From positions 1 to 38,637 of the forward strand of contig JAGCXO010000044.1 of the NCBI GenBank assembly GCA_017961285.1: a DNA stretch of 38,637 nt, given 5' to 3'. A model generated the notes under the pieces. That model was not told the origin of the DNA. It searched no databases and saw nothing but the letters and a program-made list of their open reading frames with translations. Below, one piece after another: positions 32,351-38,637 of this stretch (positions within the stretch are counted from its first letter, which is position 1; the number at the start of each line of letters is the position of its first letter). The position numbers were made by a program, and so were the translations under genes. This DNA is from Alphaproteobacteria bacterium (GTDB lineage Bacteria > Pseudomonadota > Alphaproteobacteria > RF32 > CAG-239).

Positions 32351-34225
32351 ATGCGCAAAACGAATTTAAATTTTGATATGGTCATTTTGTTTCCAATTAT
32401 AATGGGATTGGGAATATGGACATATTTTACCTTGCCCTTTGAGCCCTCAAAATGGATAACCGTCGCGATTGTGGAAACTCTATTGTTGCTCTCTTATATT
32501 TTCAGGCTTTATCCGAGCATATTGCGCCTAATTTTTTTGCTTTTTATTTTTGTTTTTGGTTTTTGCAACATTCAAATCAAAACAGCCTACCTATCCGAAC
32601 AACTTCCCACAATAAAAGAACAAAAAGTCTATCTTCGCGGCGAAGTTATTTCGCACGACACAAATTATAACGGCAAACCTCGCATCATTTTAGGCAATAT
32701 GGAAAGATTAAGCGGTATCAAAATAAAAGGAAAATACAGATTAACACTGTTGCATAGCAATTATTTGCCCAAAACAAGCGAATGTATAGAGCTTGTTGCT
32801 GAAGTTGCACCTTTGATGAAAGCTAATTCTGTGGGAGGTTATCAGCCTGATAGAAATCTGTTTTTTGAAGGACTAAACGGTAGCGGCTATGTTTTGAGCC
32901 AAGTTTTTCCAATAGACTGTGGCACACCTAACAGTTTTTGGCATGGAAAAATTGATAAAATCCGTCGTCATCTAACTTCACAAATTGAGAATATACTCCC
33001 AAAAAACCAAGCCTCAATAGCCGCTGCCATAATTTCCGGCAATCGTGAACTTATGAGTAAAGAACAGGCTGATAATTATCGCAACTCCGGTTTGGCTCAT
33101 TTCTTGTCCATCTCAGGTCTTCATATGAGTATGATAGCCGGCTTGATGTTCTTTTTCATCCGTTTGATTATGGCAACCATTCCCAAAATCGCTTTACGTT
33201 ACAATTCCAAAAAAGTTGCCGCTTTTTTCGCTATAATTGTCAGCACAATATATTTAATAATCTCCGGAGCCGCAGTTCCCACACAAAGAGCATATATTAT
33301 GGTCTTGATAATTCTTTTGGCCGTAATCTTTGAGCGCAAAGCAATTTCTATGCGCAATCTCGCTTTGGCGGCCTCTTTCATTCTCATAATATCTCCGCAA
33401 ATGCTTATCAGTATAAGCTTTCAACTCTCATTTGCCGCCGTAACCGCAATGATAGCCTTTTATGAATCTTTCAGCACTAAAATTCATCGCTTTTTATCGT
33501 CCCCAAATAGTGGACTTATAATAAAAACTATCAGAATTATAACAGCTTATCTCTTTGGTGTAATAATTGCCGATTTTATTGCCAGCTCTGCAACTTTACC
33601 GTTTGTTATATATCATTTCAACAAAGTCGCACTCTACACAAGCCTGACCAATTTGCTGGCAGGTCCTATAATTGCTTTCATTATCATGCCGGCAATTTTG
33701 CTCTCTCTGCTTTTAATTCCTCTCGGACTTGCTTGGTTGCCTCTAAAAATATCGGGTTTCGGGATTGGCTTAATAAATAATATAACTTCTTGGGTCTCAT
33801 CTTTTGATGGTGCAACACTTTGGTTGCCGTCCTTCAGACCGCTGGGAATGTTCATTATAATTTGCGGCGGGTTGATTATATGCATGCAAAAAAGCAAATT
33901 AAGGCACCTTGGCTGGCTGTTTATTTTTGCCGGAGCTTTAAGTTTATTTTCTATAAAAACACCTGACATTATTGCCGCCGACAACGGAATGACAATTGCT
34001 GTAAAAGACAACAATGGAAAACTCCAGCTTTTATCAGGCGGAAATCATTGGATGAAACAAAATTGGGCAGACAAATATAATGCGGTTTTCAGCGAAAACG
34101 ACATTTTTGATAAAGACTTTGATCTCTCATCAATAGATTTTTCCAAAGCAATCGGCATAAGCTTATATAACAACAAAATATTGACTGTCAGAGATTATAT
34201 AGGGCGCCGCCCTTGGAATAAATAG
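32351..34225 (+). CDS. comEC: ComEC/Rec2 family DNA-uptake channel lacking the MBL domain
   Basis: The 624-residue membrane protein is a ComEC homologue, the channel for single-stranded DNA across the inner membrane. An N-terminal DUF4131-like part (VYLRGEVISHD and following OB-like strands) precedes the competence domain. That domain carries the diagnostic NSGLAHFLSISGLHMSMIAGL at about 244-264, GAAVPTQRAYIMVL, LSFQLSFAAVTAM and several further helices. After the last helix (about 535-552) only some 80 soluble residues remain, with no HxHxDH metal site, so the metallo-beta-lactamase domain of full ComEC is missing. The ATG follows AGAG. No other competence gene is present. Confidence 0.9.
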   Translation: MRKTNLNFDMVILFPIIMGLGIWTYFTLPFEPSKWITVAIVETLLLLSYIFRLYPSILRLIFLLFIFVFGFCNIQIKTAYLSEQLPTIKEQKVYLRGEVISHDTNYNGKPRIILGNMERLSGIKIKGKYRLTLLHSNYLPKTSECIELVAEVAPLMKANSVGGYQPDRNLFFEGLNGSGYVLSQVFPIDCGTPNSFWHGKIDKIRRHLTSQIENILPKNQASIAAAIISGNRELMSKEQADNYRNSGLAHFLSISGLHMSMIAGLMFFFIRLIMATIPKIALRYNSKKVAAFFAIIVSTIYLIISGAAVPTQRAYIMVLIILLAVIFERKAISMRNLALAASFILIISPQMLISISFQLSFAAVTAMIAFYESFSTKIHRFLSSPNSGLIIKTIRIITAYLFGVIIADFIASSATLPFVIYHFNKVALYTSLTNLLAGPIIAFIIMPAILLSLLLIPLGLAWLPLKISGFGIGLINNITSWVSSFDGATLWLPSFRPLGMFIIICGGLIICMQKSKLRHLGWLFIFAGALSLFSIKTPDIIAADNGMTIAVKDNNGKLQLLSGGNHWMKQNWADKYNAVFSENDIFDKDFDLSSIDFSKAIGISLYNNKILTVRDYIGRRPWNK

Positions 34226-34248
34226 GATTCCTGCCAAAGTTTATCATT

Positions 34249-36180
34249 TCATCTTTGTGACGATCTGTTATTATCTATTTTCAGACGAAGCAATGCATTT
34301 TCACGCACTTTTTGCCACATTTTTACGCCATTTTCTTTTAAGACCTCAAAAAATTCGCGAAACTTTTCGTTATTACCGCAAACAATATCCTTAACCGACG
34401 GCAGAGACTTGCCTGATATAGAATTTTTAACACCATTAACAATTGCGTTACCCGCCATTCCCAAGATTACCTGTCCCTCTTTGCTCAACCCGCTATGGTT
34501 TAGATTATAACCCAAAAAATTATGCTGTGAAACCCTTCCCATCGTTGGTGTTAAAAACATTTCTCCTTGCTTTTCGGGAAAATAACTCAGCATAACCTCG
34601 TCTTTTATAGACATTACGCGAATTTCTTTTTCAAAATTGTTATAGTGCTGAATATCTTTATCTTTTGCCGAAACAAAAGAAATCATCGTTGATTTAGATA
34701 CTCCGAGCGGAGCATATGGCGAATGTGCCACACAGAGCAATTCGTGCTGAATTTTTTCTCGTTCCTGTGCCGAATATCCGAGCTCAACCATTTTCTCTTG
34801 CATTTTTTCCTCCAGTTTGAGAAAAGTATAAGCTCCATGGCAATGAGCGAGCACTGTCATTTTTCTGATTCTTCTGCAAGCCTCATCAACACTCAAACGT
34901 TTTCCGTCTTTATCACTTATGCGGTTCAAAAACATTTTCTTAAACAAATTATCAACATAAAACGGGTGCAAAGTATCGTCATTCGGCTGTCTGTCCAGTT
35001 TTATATCATGATGATAATCCTGCATCATTTTTTGACGGGCCAGTTTATCATCAAACGACGGCCCCTGATTATTCATCTCTCCAAAATCATAGACAGCAAC
35101 ATATAGGGCTACATCTTCGTTCACACCATTTGCACGCAACAAGGCTTCCAAAGGAGACAAATAGCCGTTTGCCCTTTGCTCCGAAATTGTGCCATTTCCG
35201 CCCAAAAACAATATAGAATTATCATCTGTGTCAACTTCATCAACGCTCACAAAACCATAAGGGTTACTTTCTGTCTTTCCCACACGTTGCCCGACATAAG
35301 AACTCGAAGCAAACTCATCAGATCGCCCCATTTTTCTGCAAGCGATTCGCTTTGATGCGGAATTATTTGCCCTGTTTCTCATTCCTTGCTTAATTATATC
35401 ATCAATCCTATTTTTATCCGGATAATCTTCACGAATTGAGCCCAACACTTCATAAGCCATCGTCAGAGCAGAAGCATCCTGTCTGATACTTCTGATATAT
35501 GCACACATAATGTCGAGACACTCCGGTATTTTGCGTTCATCTTCGTTAGCTATAATAGCAATATTTTGATACAATCTGCAAAAATCAGTCGTCTTTTTCG
35601 GTGTAAATTTTTTAATTTTATCCCAAACTTCATCTCTCATAGATGGTTTTTCAGTATAAATTTTTCCCAACTGAGCAAAGAACATTCCTTTCAGCTCCGG
35701 CTCAAGATTGTCGGTCTTTTTTATCATTGCCGAAGTCTCATCATCAGTAGCATGGATGACAGCGGTAGTCATATTTTTTATAAAAGGAGCATAAAAGCCT
35801 TGCAAATCATCACGATAAGGAATTTTTTTAATTTTATCTACCATCCGATCAAAAATAATTTCCGAACACTTTGGGTTTTGAGCACAAATAAAAACAGCCC
35901 CCCTGTCTATCAAAATTCCTTTTTCTTCTTCATCTATTTTAGCAATCATCTCTTTTATTTGCGGTTTCGATAAATCCTTGGTCATCAAAGCAAAAACATC
36001 AGCCGCATCAGGAATCATATCAAAGCGAGATCCTTTTCCTTCGAGCAAGCGACAAAAATCCGGAAACAGCGAACTTGCCAGCTCGGGATTTTTATTTAAC
36101 TTTTCTCGCATTTGTCGAAATAAATCGGCATGTTCCAAAAAACTCAAAGCCTCAATATCCGCCACTTCCTTAACTTCCAT
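34249..36180 (-). CDS. Large unknown protein with possible alpha/beta-hydrolase-like C-terminal half
   Basis: The 643-residue protein has no signal peptide or membrane helix. The first 310 residues are helical and repeat-like. From about 320 the sequence changes: SILFLGGNGTISEQ (324-331 looks like an oxyanion-hole loop), VALYVAVYDFGEM, then MTVLAHCHGAYTFLKLEEKM with C447 in an xCxG elbow. CVAHSPYAPLGVSKSTMISFVSAKDKDI and a histidine-rich VSQHNFLGYNLNHSG follow. The order strand-elbow-helix, acid, histidine resembles an alpha/beta hydrolase with cysteine as nucleophile, but I cannot place it in a known family. It is divergent from the 11-codon ORF promoter region. Confidence 0.68.
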   Translation of the reverse strand: MEVKEVADIEALSFLEHADLFRQMREKLNKNPELASSLFPDFCRLLEGKGSRFDMIPDAADVFALMTKDLSKPQIKEMIAKIDEEEKGILIDRGAVFICAQNPKCSEIIFDRMVDKIKKIPYRDDLQGFYAPFIKNMTTAVIHATDDETSAMIKKTDNLEPELKGMFFAQLGKIYTEKPSMRDEVWDKIKKFTPKKTTDFCRLYQNIAIIANEDERKIPECLDIMCAYIRSIRQDASALTMAYEVLGSIREDYPDKNRIDDIIKQGMRNRANNSASKRIACRKMGRSDEFASSSYVGQRVGKTESNPYGFVSVDEVDTDDNSILFLGGNGTISEQRANGYLSPLEALLRANGVNEDVALYVAVYDFGEMNNQGPSFDDKLARQKMMQDYHHDIKLDRQPNDDTLHPFYVDNLFKKMFLNRISDKDGKRLSVDEACRRIRKMTVLAHCHGAYTFLKLEEKMQEKMVELGYSAQEREKIQHELLCVAHSPYAPLGVSKSTMISFVSAKDKDIQHYNNFEKEIRVMSIKDEVMLSYFPEKQGEMFLTPTMGRVSQHNFLGYNLNHSGLSKEGQVILGMAGNAIVNGVKNSISGKSLPSVKDIVCGNNEKFREFFEVLKENGVKMWQKVRENALLRLKIDNNRSSQR

Positions 36181-36262
36181 TTATGTTTCCTTTATGAGAT
36201 ATCCTTTATCTATTATTATCACAATTCTTATTAAAAATCAATAAAATAGCTCTGCAATATGC

Positions 36263-36291
36263 TTGACTTATCTATTTCAGATAATTACAAT
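36263..36291 (+). promoter_or_regulatory. Near-consensus promoter with a palindromic operator in its spacer
   Basis: TTGACT (36263-36268), exactly 17 bases, then TACAAT (36286-36291). The spacer contains the palindrome TTATCT-ATTTC-AGATAA (36268-36284) that fills the space between the two boxes, an ideal place for a repressor. It drives the 11-codon ORF at 36324. Confidence 0.72.
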
Positions 36292-36323
36292 ACGAAGATC
36301 GAAAGATATACGGAGGACACAAC

Positions 36324-36359
36324 ATGAAAAGAAAAAATTTTTTTACCTTGGGCAAATAA
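36324..36359 (+). CDS. 11-codon ORF (small peptide or leader)
   Basis: An ATG with a perfect GGAGGA ribosome site six bases upstream opens MKRKNFFTLGK, then TAA. The peptide is basic and has no known relative. It lies 33 bases downstream of the -10 box and is followed by an A-rich stretch and a hairpin terminator, so the predicted transcript is about 140 bases. It may be a leader peptide, a small toxin or signal, or the remains of a longer gene cut by later rearrangement; no continuation in any frame is visible. The tight promoter, ribosome site and terminator argue that it is expressed. Confidence 0.4.
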   Translation: MKRKNFFTLGK

Positions 36360-36400
36360 TTAAGCACTATCTCCGATCAATATTTCAATTTTCATAATTC

Positions 36401-36447
36401 AACAAAAAAATCCTGACCAAAGGACAGGATTTCTTTTATTGGTCGGG
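36401..36447. repeat. Copy A of the 'tRNA 3' end plus terminator' unit
   Basis: Hairpin AAATCCTG/CAGGATTT (36408-36432) with T-runs on both strands, joined to TTGGTCGGGCAG, which on the minus strand reads CTGCCCGACCA, like a tRNA 3' end. It matches copy C (37592-37637) at nearly every base, including the spacing from CCA to the hairpin. It can end the 11-codon transcript (+) and the orphan 234-residue gene (-). No complete tRNA is attached. Confidence 0.75.
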
Positions 36448-36553
36448 CAGATACCCCATAAATCAGGAAAATGATACCATATAAATTATCTGTACTTTTA
36501 ATTTGATATTTTTATTCAAAGTTTGAGCAATCTCTATCAAAGATGAACAAATA

Positions 36554-37258
36554 TTATTTGCCAAGAACTCTCTGTGGGGAACACTGTGAAATATTCAAAC
36601 TTCGTTTTTCTAATGTTGCCTTCTTCTTATTAATCAAATCATTAATAAGCTTTTTGTTGTCTGATGAAGGAATTGATTTATAAGTAGATTCAAAATTAAT
36701 AACACTACTATCAGCAATTTTTTTTATTCGTTCTAAAGTTTCAGTATTACAATTTTCAGTATTTAAAACATTTATAATATTTTCTAAAGCAAAAGTCAGA
36801 TATGACTTTCCTCTCTCTTCATTATTTCTATATTCTTCAGGTATATTAAAACCAAAGTTATCTCTTGTTTTTCCATTAAAATCAGATGTTGAGCCAAAAA
36901 TCAAACAATCATTCATACTTTCCGCAATTGTCAAAGCGCTATTTATATGCAAAGAAGTTACTTTTTCCTCATTAAGCAACAAATTTTCGATTTTTGCAGA
37001 TTTCCGCTCATTATAAAAAGCATTAAAAACATATTCTGTATATGGACATTCATCATTTTGTTTTTCAACGTTATAATCTTTCAATGCATCAAGAGAAGTC
37101 TCCTTTTCCCTAATCTCAAGATTTTCACTAGAAAAAGAAGCATCATATTCATATGTATCATGATTATAGCCGGACCATATAGCTTTCTGAACAATATTAT
37201 TATTTACCTTCAAATAAACACGACCATATCTGAGATCTAAATAGTAATATTCTTTCAT
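36554..37258 (-). CDS. Orphan protein of unknown function in tRNA-Pro-linked islet
   Basis: From the ATG at 37258 (upstream GGAAAGG) the product is 234 residues beginning MKEYYYLDLRYGRVYLKVNN. It has an N-terminal beta-rich part, then a helical, charged and asparagine-rich half, without a signal peptide or membrane helix. Cysteines are few. Base use is even more AT-rich than its neighbours. No family is recognised. It is bracketed by tRNA 3'-end copies with terminators and has a near-consensus promoter of its own, so it looks like recently gained cargo. A longer frame to 37324 includes the promoter and is not the gene start. Confidence 0.68.
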   Translation of the reverse strand: MKEYYYLDLRYGRVYLKVNNNIVQKAIWSGYNHDTYEYDASFSSENLEIREKETSLDALKDYNVEKQNDECPYTEYVFNAFYNERKSAKIENLLLNEEKVTSLHINSALTIAESMNDCLIFGSTSDFNGKTRDNFGFNIPEEYRNNEERGKSYLTFALENIINVLNTENCNTETLERIKKIADSSVINFESTYKSIPSSDNKKLINDLINKKKATLEKRSLNISQCSPQRVLGK

Positions 37259-37292
37259 TTTATTACCTTTCCATAGCCTAAAACACATTTTT

Positions 37293-37321
37293 ATTGTATC
37301 AAAATAACAAACTTTTGTCAA
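37293..37321 (-). promoter_or_regulatory. Near-consensus promoter of the orphan gene
   Basis: On the minus strand TTGACA (37316-37321), a 17-base spacer and TACAAT (37293-37298), 34 bases before the start codon. This matches the sigma-70 consensus almost fully. Confidence 0.75.
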
Positions 37322-37431
37322 CATTTTTTAAGCTGACAGAAAGTAGCAAACGACTTATAGTTCTACAATAAAAGTGAGAGCAAAAAGTAGTAGCCTAAGG
37401 GCTGTAAAAGAATAAGAGATTGATATATAAC

Positions 37432-37457
37432 AAAAAAGCCGCCATTAAAGACGACTT
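37432..37457 (-). terminator. Terminator of copy B
   Basis: On the minus strand AAGTCGTC pairs with GGCGGCTT (8 pairs with two G-U) across a 6-base loop, followed by a T-run. It lies directly after the tRNA-3'-end-like sequence of copy B. The upstream transcript it would end is not a complete tRNA. Confidence 0.6.
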
Positions 37458-37464
37458 GTTAAAT

Positions 37465-37590
37465 TTGGTCGGATTGACTGGACTACTTCGTTCACTGCGC
37501 TCATCGGCTTTGCCGATCGGCGTATTCTCATCCGCCTTTCGCTTGTAGCCAAACCAGCTTTTTCGCTAGTTCTCGTTCACCAACACGTTA
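37465..37590. repeat. Copy B: tRNA-Pro 3'-end fragment fused to a GC-richer hairpin element
   Basis: This GC-richer 126-base stretch begins TTGGTCGGATTGACTGGACT, which differs at 3 of 20 bases from the 3' end of the neighbouring tRNA-Pro, then departs from it. The rest holds the hairpin ATCGGC-TTT-GCCGAT and two related phrases (TTCGTTCACTGCGCTC and TCTCGTTCACC). On the minus strand, CGGATGA about 65 bases from the end could pair with CAATCCG as a weak acceptor-like stem. No D- or anticodon arm is seen. It is non-coding in all frames. Confidence 0.6.
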
Positions 37591-37593
37591 CAA

Positions 37594-37623
37594 CAAAAAA
37601 ATCCTGCCACAAGGGCAGGATTT
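37594..37623 (-). terminator. Terminator of tRNA-Pro (copy C)
   Basis: On the minus strand AAATCCTGCC pairs with GGCAGGATTT (10 pairs; 37614-37623 and 37599-37608), with a run of T after it. It starts 8 bases after the CCA of tRNA-Pro. It is nearly identical to the hairpin of copy A, 1.2 kb away. Confidence 0.85.
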
Positions 37624-37630
37624 CTTTTGT

Positions 37631-37707
37631 TGGTCGAAGTGACTGGACTCGAACCAGCGACCTCTGCGTCCCGAACGCAGCGTTCTACCAGGCTGAACTA
37701 CACTTCG
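37631..37707 (-). tRNA. tRNA-Pro (anticodon CGG)
   Basis: The 77-base minus-strand sequence has a perfect acceptor stem CGAAGTG/CACTTCG, a D-arm GTTC-GAAC, the anticodon arm CTGCG-TTCGGGA-CGCAG with anticodon CGG (codon CCG), and T-arm GCTGG-TTCGAGT-CCAGT with one G-T pair. The 3' CCA is encoded. A tRNA gene like this is a common integration point for mobile DNA. Confidence 0.95.
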
Positions 37708-37719
37708 TTATTGCCCCTA

Positions 37720-37747
37720 TGTTTAACACAAAAAATTTAGATGACAA
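37720..37747 (-). promoter_or_regulatory. Candidate promoter of tRNA-Pro
   Basis: On the minus strand TTGTCA (37742-37747) and TAAACA (37720-37725) are 16 bases apart, 12 bases before the first tRNA base. Confidence 0.5.
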
Positions 37748-37816
37748 GATTTTTTTTAATCGAATAGCAACTTTTTTAATATATCCTTGTCCACAAACGA
37801 CAAAAAAGGAGGCAAA

Positions 37817-38302
37817 ATGCGCAAAAAAATAAGTTATTTCTGGGCAACCATGCTCGGTGTCGGCTATTTTCCGATAGCCTCCGGCACCGCCGGCTCTTTG
37901 GCAACAATCCCCTTTGCATTTTTATTGGCATATTATTGGGGCTTTTATGGCATAATTTTCGGAGCCGTTATAACATTTTTTACCGGCACTGCCGCCAGCA
38001 AAGAAGTGCTTAAATATACCAAACACGACCCCTCAATTATTGTCATAGATGAAACCGCCGGACAATTATTAAGCTTTGCTCTTGTCTCCGACTTTTTGCA
38101 AGGCAACCTGTATAGCCACGTCATTTGGATATATGCCTTTGGTTTCGGACTTTTCCGCTTGTTCGACATTACCAAACCGCAGCCGGCAAAATGGGCAGAT
38201 AAAAAAGTTTTGAACGCATGGGGCGTTATGCTTGATGACATATTTGCAGGTATTTACGCCGCCGTTTGCCTCTATCTGCTGAAAAAATTTCTGCTGTATT
38301 AG
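37817..38302 (+). CDS. pgpA: Phosphatidylglycerophosphatase A
   Basis: Starting at the ATG at 37817, which follows AAAGGAGG, the product is 161 residues. It is PgpA, an inner-membrane enzyme that removes phosphate from phosphatidylglycerophosphate in phosphatidylglycerol synthesis. It has the family start GVGYFPIASGTAGSLATIP, the IVIDETAGQLL motif with the acidic catalytic residues, and FRLFDITKPQPAKWADK followed by WGVMLDDIFAGIYA. Four membrane helices are predicted. An earlier in-frame ATG at 37787 lies before the ribosome site. It is followed by a 22-codon ORF. Confidence 0.94.
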   Translation: MRKKISYFWATMLGVGYFPIASGTAGSLATIPFAFLLAYYWGFYGIIFGAVITFFTGTAASKEVLKYTKHDPSIIVIDETAGQLLSFALVSDFLQGNLYSHVIWIYAFGFGLFRLFDITKPQPAKWADKKVLNAWGVMLDDIFAGIYAAVCLYLLKKFLLY

Positions 38303-38351
38303 TCTTGTAAAGCCTTCTTAAGATTTTATATAAAAACAAAAAGGAGGCATA

Positions 38352-38420
38352 ATGAAAATTTGGCATTGGATAATAATCGCCGTTTTTATCTTTGCGGTGG
38401 TTATAAGCATATTTTTTTAA
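38352..38420 (+). CDS. 22-residue single-helix membrane peptide
   Basis: An ATG with an AAGGAGG ribosome site five bases upstream opens a 22-codon frame reading MKIWHWIIIAVFIFAVVISI and ending in FF, almost entirely one hydrophobic helix. It starts 49 bases after pgpA on the same strand, with no terminator seen between, so it may be cotranscribed. Its size and character match known tiny membrane proteins that tune larger membrane enzymes, but any link to PgpA is a guess. The ribosome site makes chance less likely. Confidence 0.5.
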   Translation: MKIWHWIIIAVFIFAVVISIFF

Positions 38421-38437
38421 GTATAATATTTTTTAGC

Positions 38438-38466
38438 TTGACATACAGACATAAAAGTCGTATACA
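38438..38466 (+). promoter_or_regulatory. Near-perfect promoter of tRNA-fMet
   Basis: TTGACA (38438-38443), a 17-base spacer and TATACA (38461-38466), 14 bases before the tRNA 5' end, as expected for a strong stable-RNA gene. Confidence 0.82.
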
Positions 38467-38480
38467 CGCAACATATTTAT

Positions 38481-38557
<77 letters not shown>

Positions 38558-38563
38558 ACAAAT

Positions 38564-38595
38564 AAAAGAGGTGCCTTTATAGCGCCTCTTTTTTA
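38564..38595 (+). terminator. Terminator of tRNA-fMet
   Basis: AAAAGAGGTGC (38564-38574) pairs with GCGCCTCTTTT (38582-38592) with one G-T pair around a 7-base loop, continuing into a T-run. Confidence 0.85.
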
Positions 38596-38605
38596 TAAAG
38601 TTAAA

Positions 38606-38637
38606 GGAAGGATTTGAACCGATAGGCTCGCTAAGCA
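38606..38637. repeat. Inverted fragment of the tRNA-fMet T-arm at the window end
   Basis: GGAAGGATTTGAACC (38606-38620) is the exact reverse complement of 38533-38547 inside tRNA-fMet. It then runs into GATAGGCTCGCTAAGCA and off the window. Layout resembles copy B, where a tRNA 3' part in minus orientation is fused to GC-richer sequence. Confidence 0.5.

Noticed and set aside
36401-37640. CRISPR-like repeat array
   Set aside because: The repeats are few, differ in spacing by hundreds of bases, and are explained by tRNA 3' ends with terminators; no cas gene is present.

Overview
The window is a 38.6 kb piece of an AT-rich bacterial chromosome, most likely from an uncultured, host- or gut-associated alphaproteobacterium. 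The evidence is the gene content: a short HprK without the N-terminal domain, a ChpT-like phosphotransferase of the CckA-ChpT-CtrA pathway, an ELM1-family protein, the rsmG-parA-parB order, and mlaE-mlaF-radA-cvpA. The lineage is inferred from gene content only. An RquA-like protein suggests rhodoquinone, and so an anaerobic or microaerophilic respiratory mode.

Layout. Bases 1-8.0 kb (+) hold rsmG (cut by the window edge), parA, parB, a small cysteine-rich ferredoxin:thioredoxin-reductase-like protein, a membrane-anchored SNase-fold protein with a degraded active site, tsaE-hprK, then mlaE-mlaF-radA-cvpA, closed by a bidirectional terminator. Bases 8.0-10.5 kb (-) hold cmk-rpsA. Bases 10.6-12.1 kb (+) hold rsmE and the RquA-like gene with overlapping start and stop. 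An ELM1 gene (-), two small exported proteins, a DnaJ-class protein with a DUF1349 protein, ftsK (-) and fabD-fabG follow up to 19.8 kb. From 19.8 to 22.1 kb lies a minus-strand set of accessory-looking genes: two GNATs, a miniature pyrophosphatase and a methyltransferase.

Bases 22.2-29.2 kb hold a GT87-like membrane protein, a TerB-like protein overlapping a small partner, an unrecognised hydrophilic 372-residue protein behind a near-consensus promoter, a P-loop kinase-like protein, tRNA-Glu(CTC), and a minus-strand operon of an acidic exported protein, ChpT and a membrane protein. Bases 29.3-34.2 kb hold trmFO, a squalene/phytoene-synthase homologue with altered aspartate motifs, elbB (-) and a ComEC without the C-terminal nuclease-like domain. 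A 643-residue unknown protein (-) with a possible alpha/beta-hydrolase-like C-terminal half follows.

The most unusual part is 36.2-37.7 kb. It has an 11-codon ORF behind a near-consensus promoter that carries a palindrome in its spacer, an orphan 234-residue gene, and three copies of a 'tRNA 3' end plus terminator' unit, only one of which still belongs to a complete tRNA-Pro gene. It looks like a small islet built up next to a tRNA. The window ends with pgpA, a 22-residue membrane peptide, an initiator tRNA-fMet with a near-perfect promoter, and the start of another tRNA-derived fragment. All family assignments come from reading motifs by eye; no database search was run.
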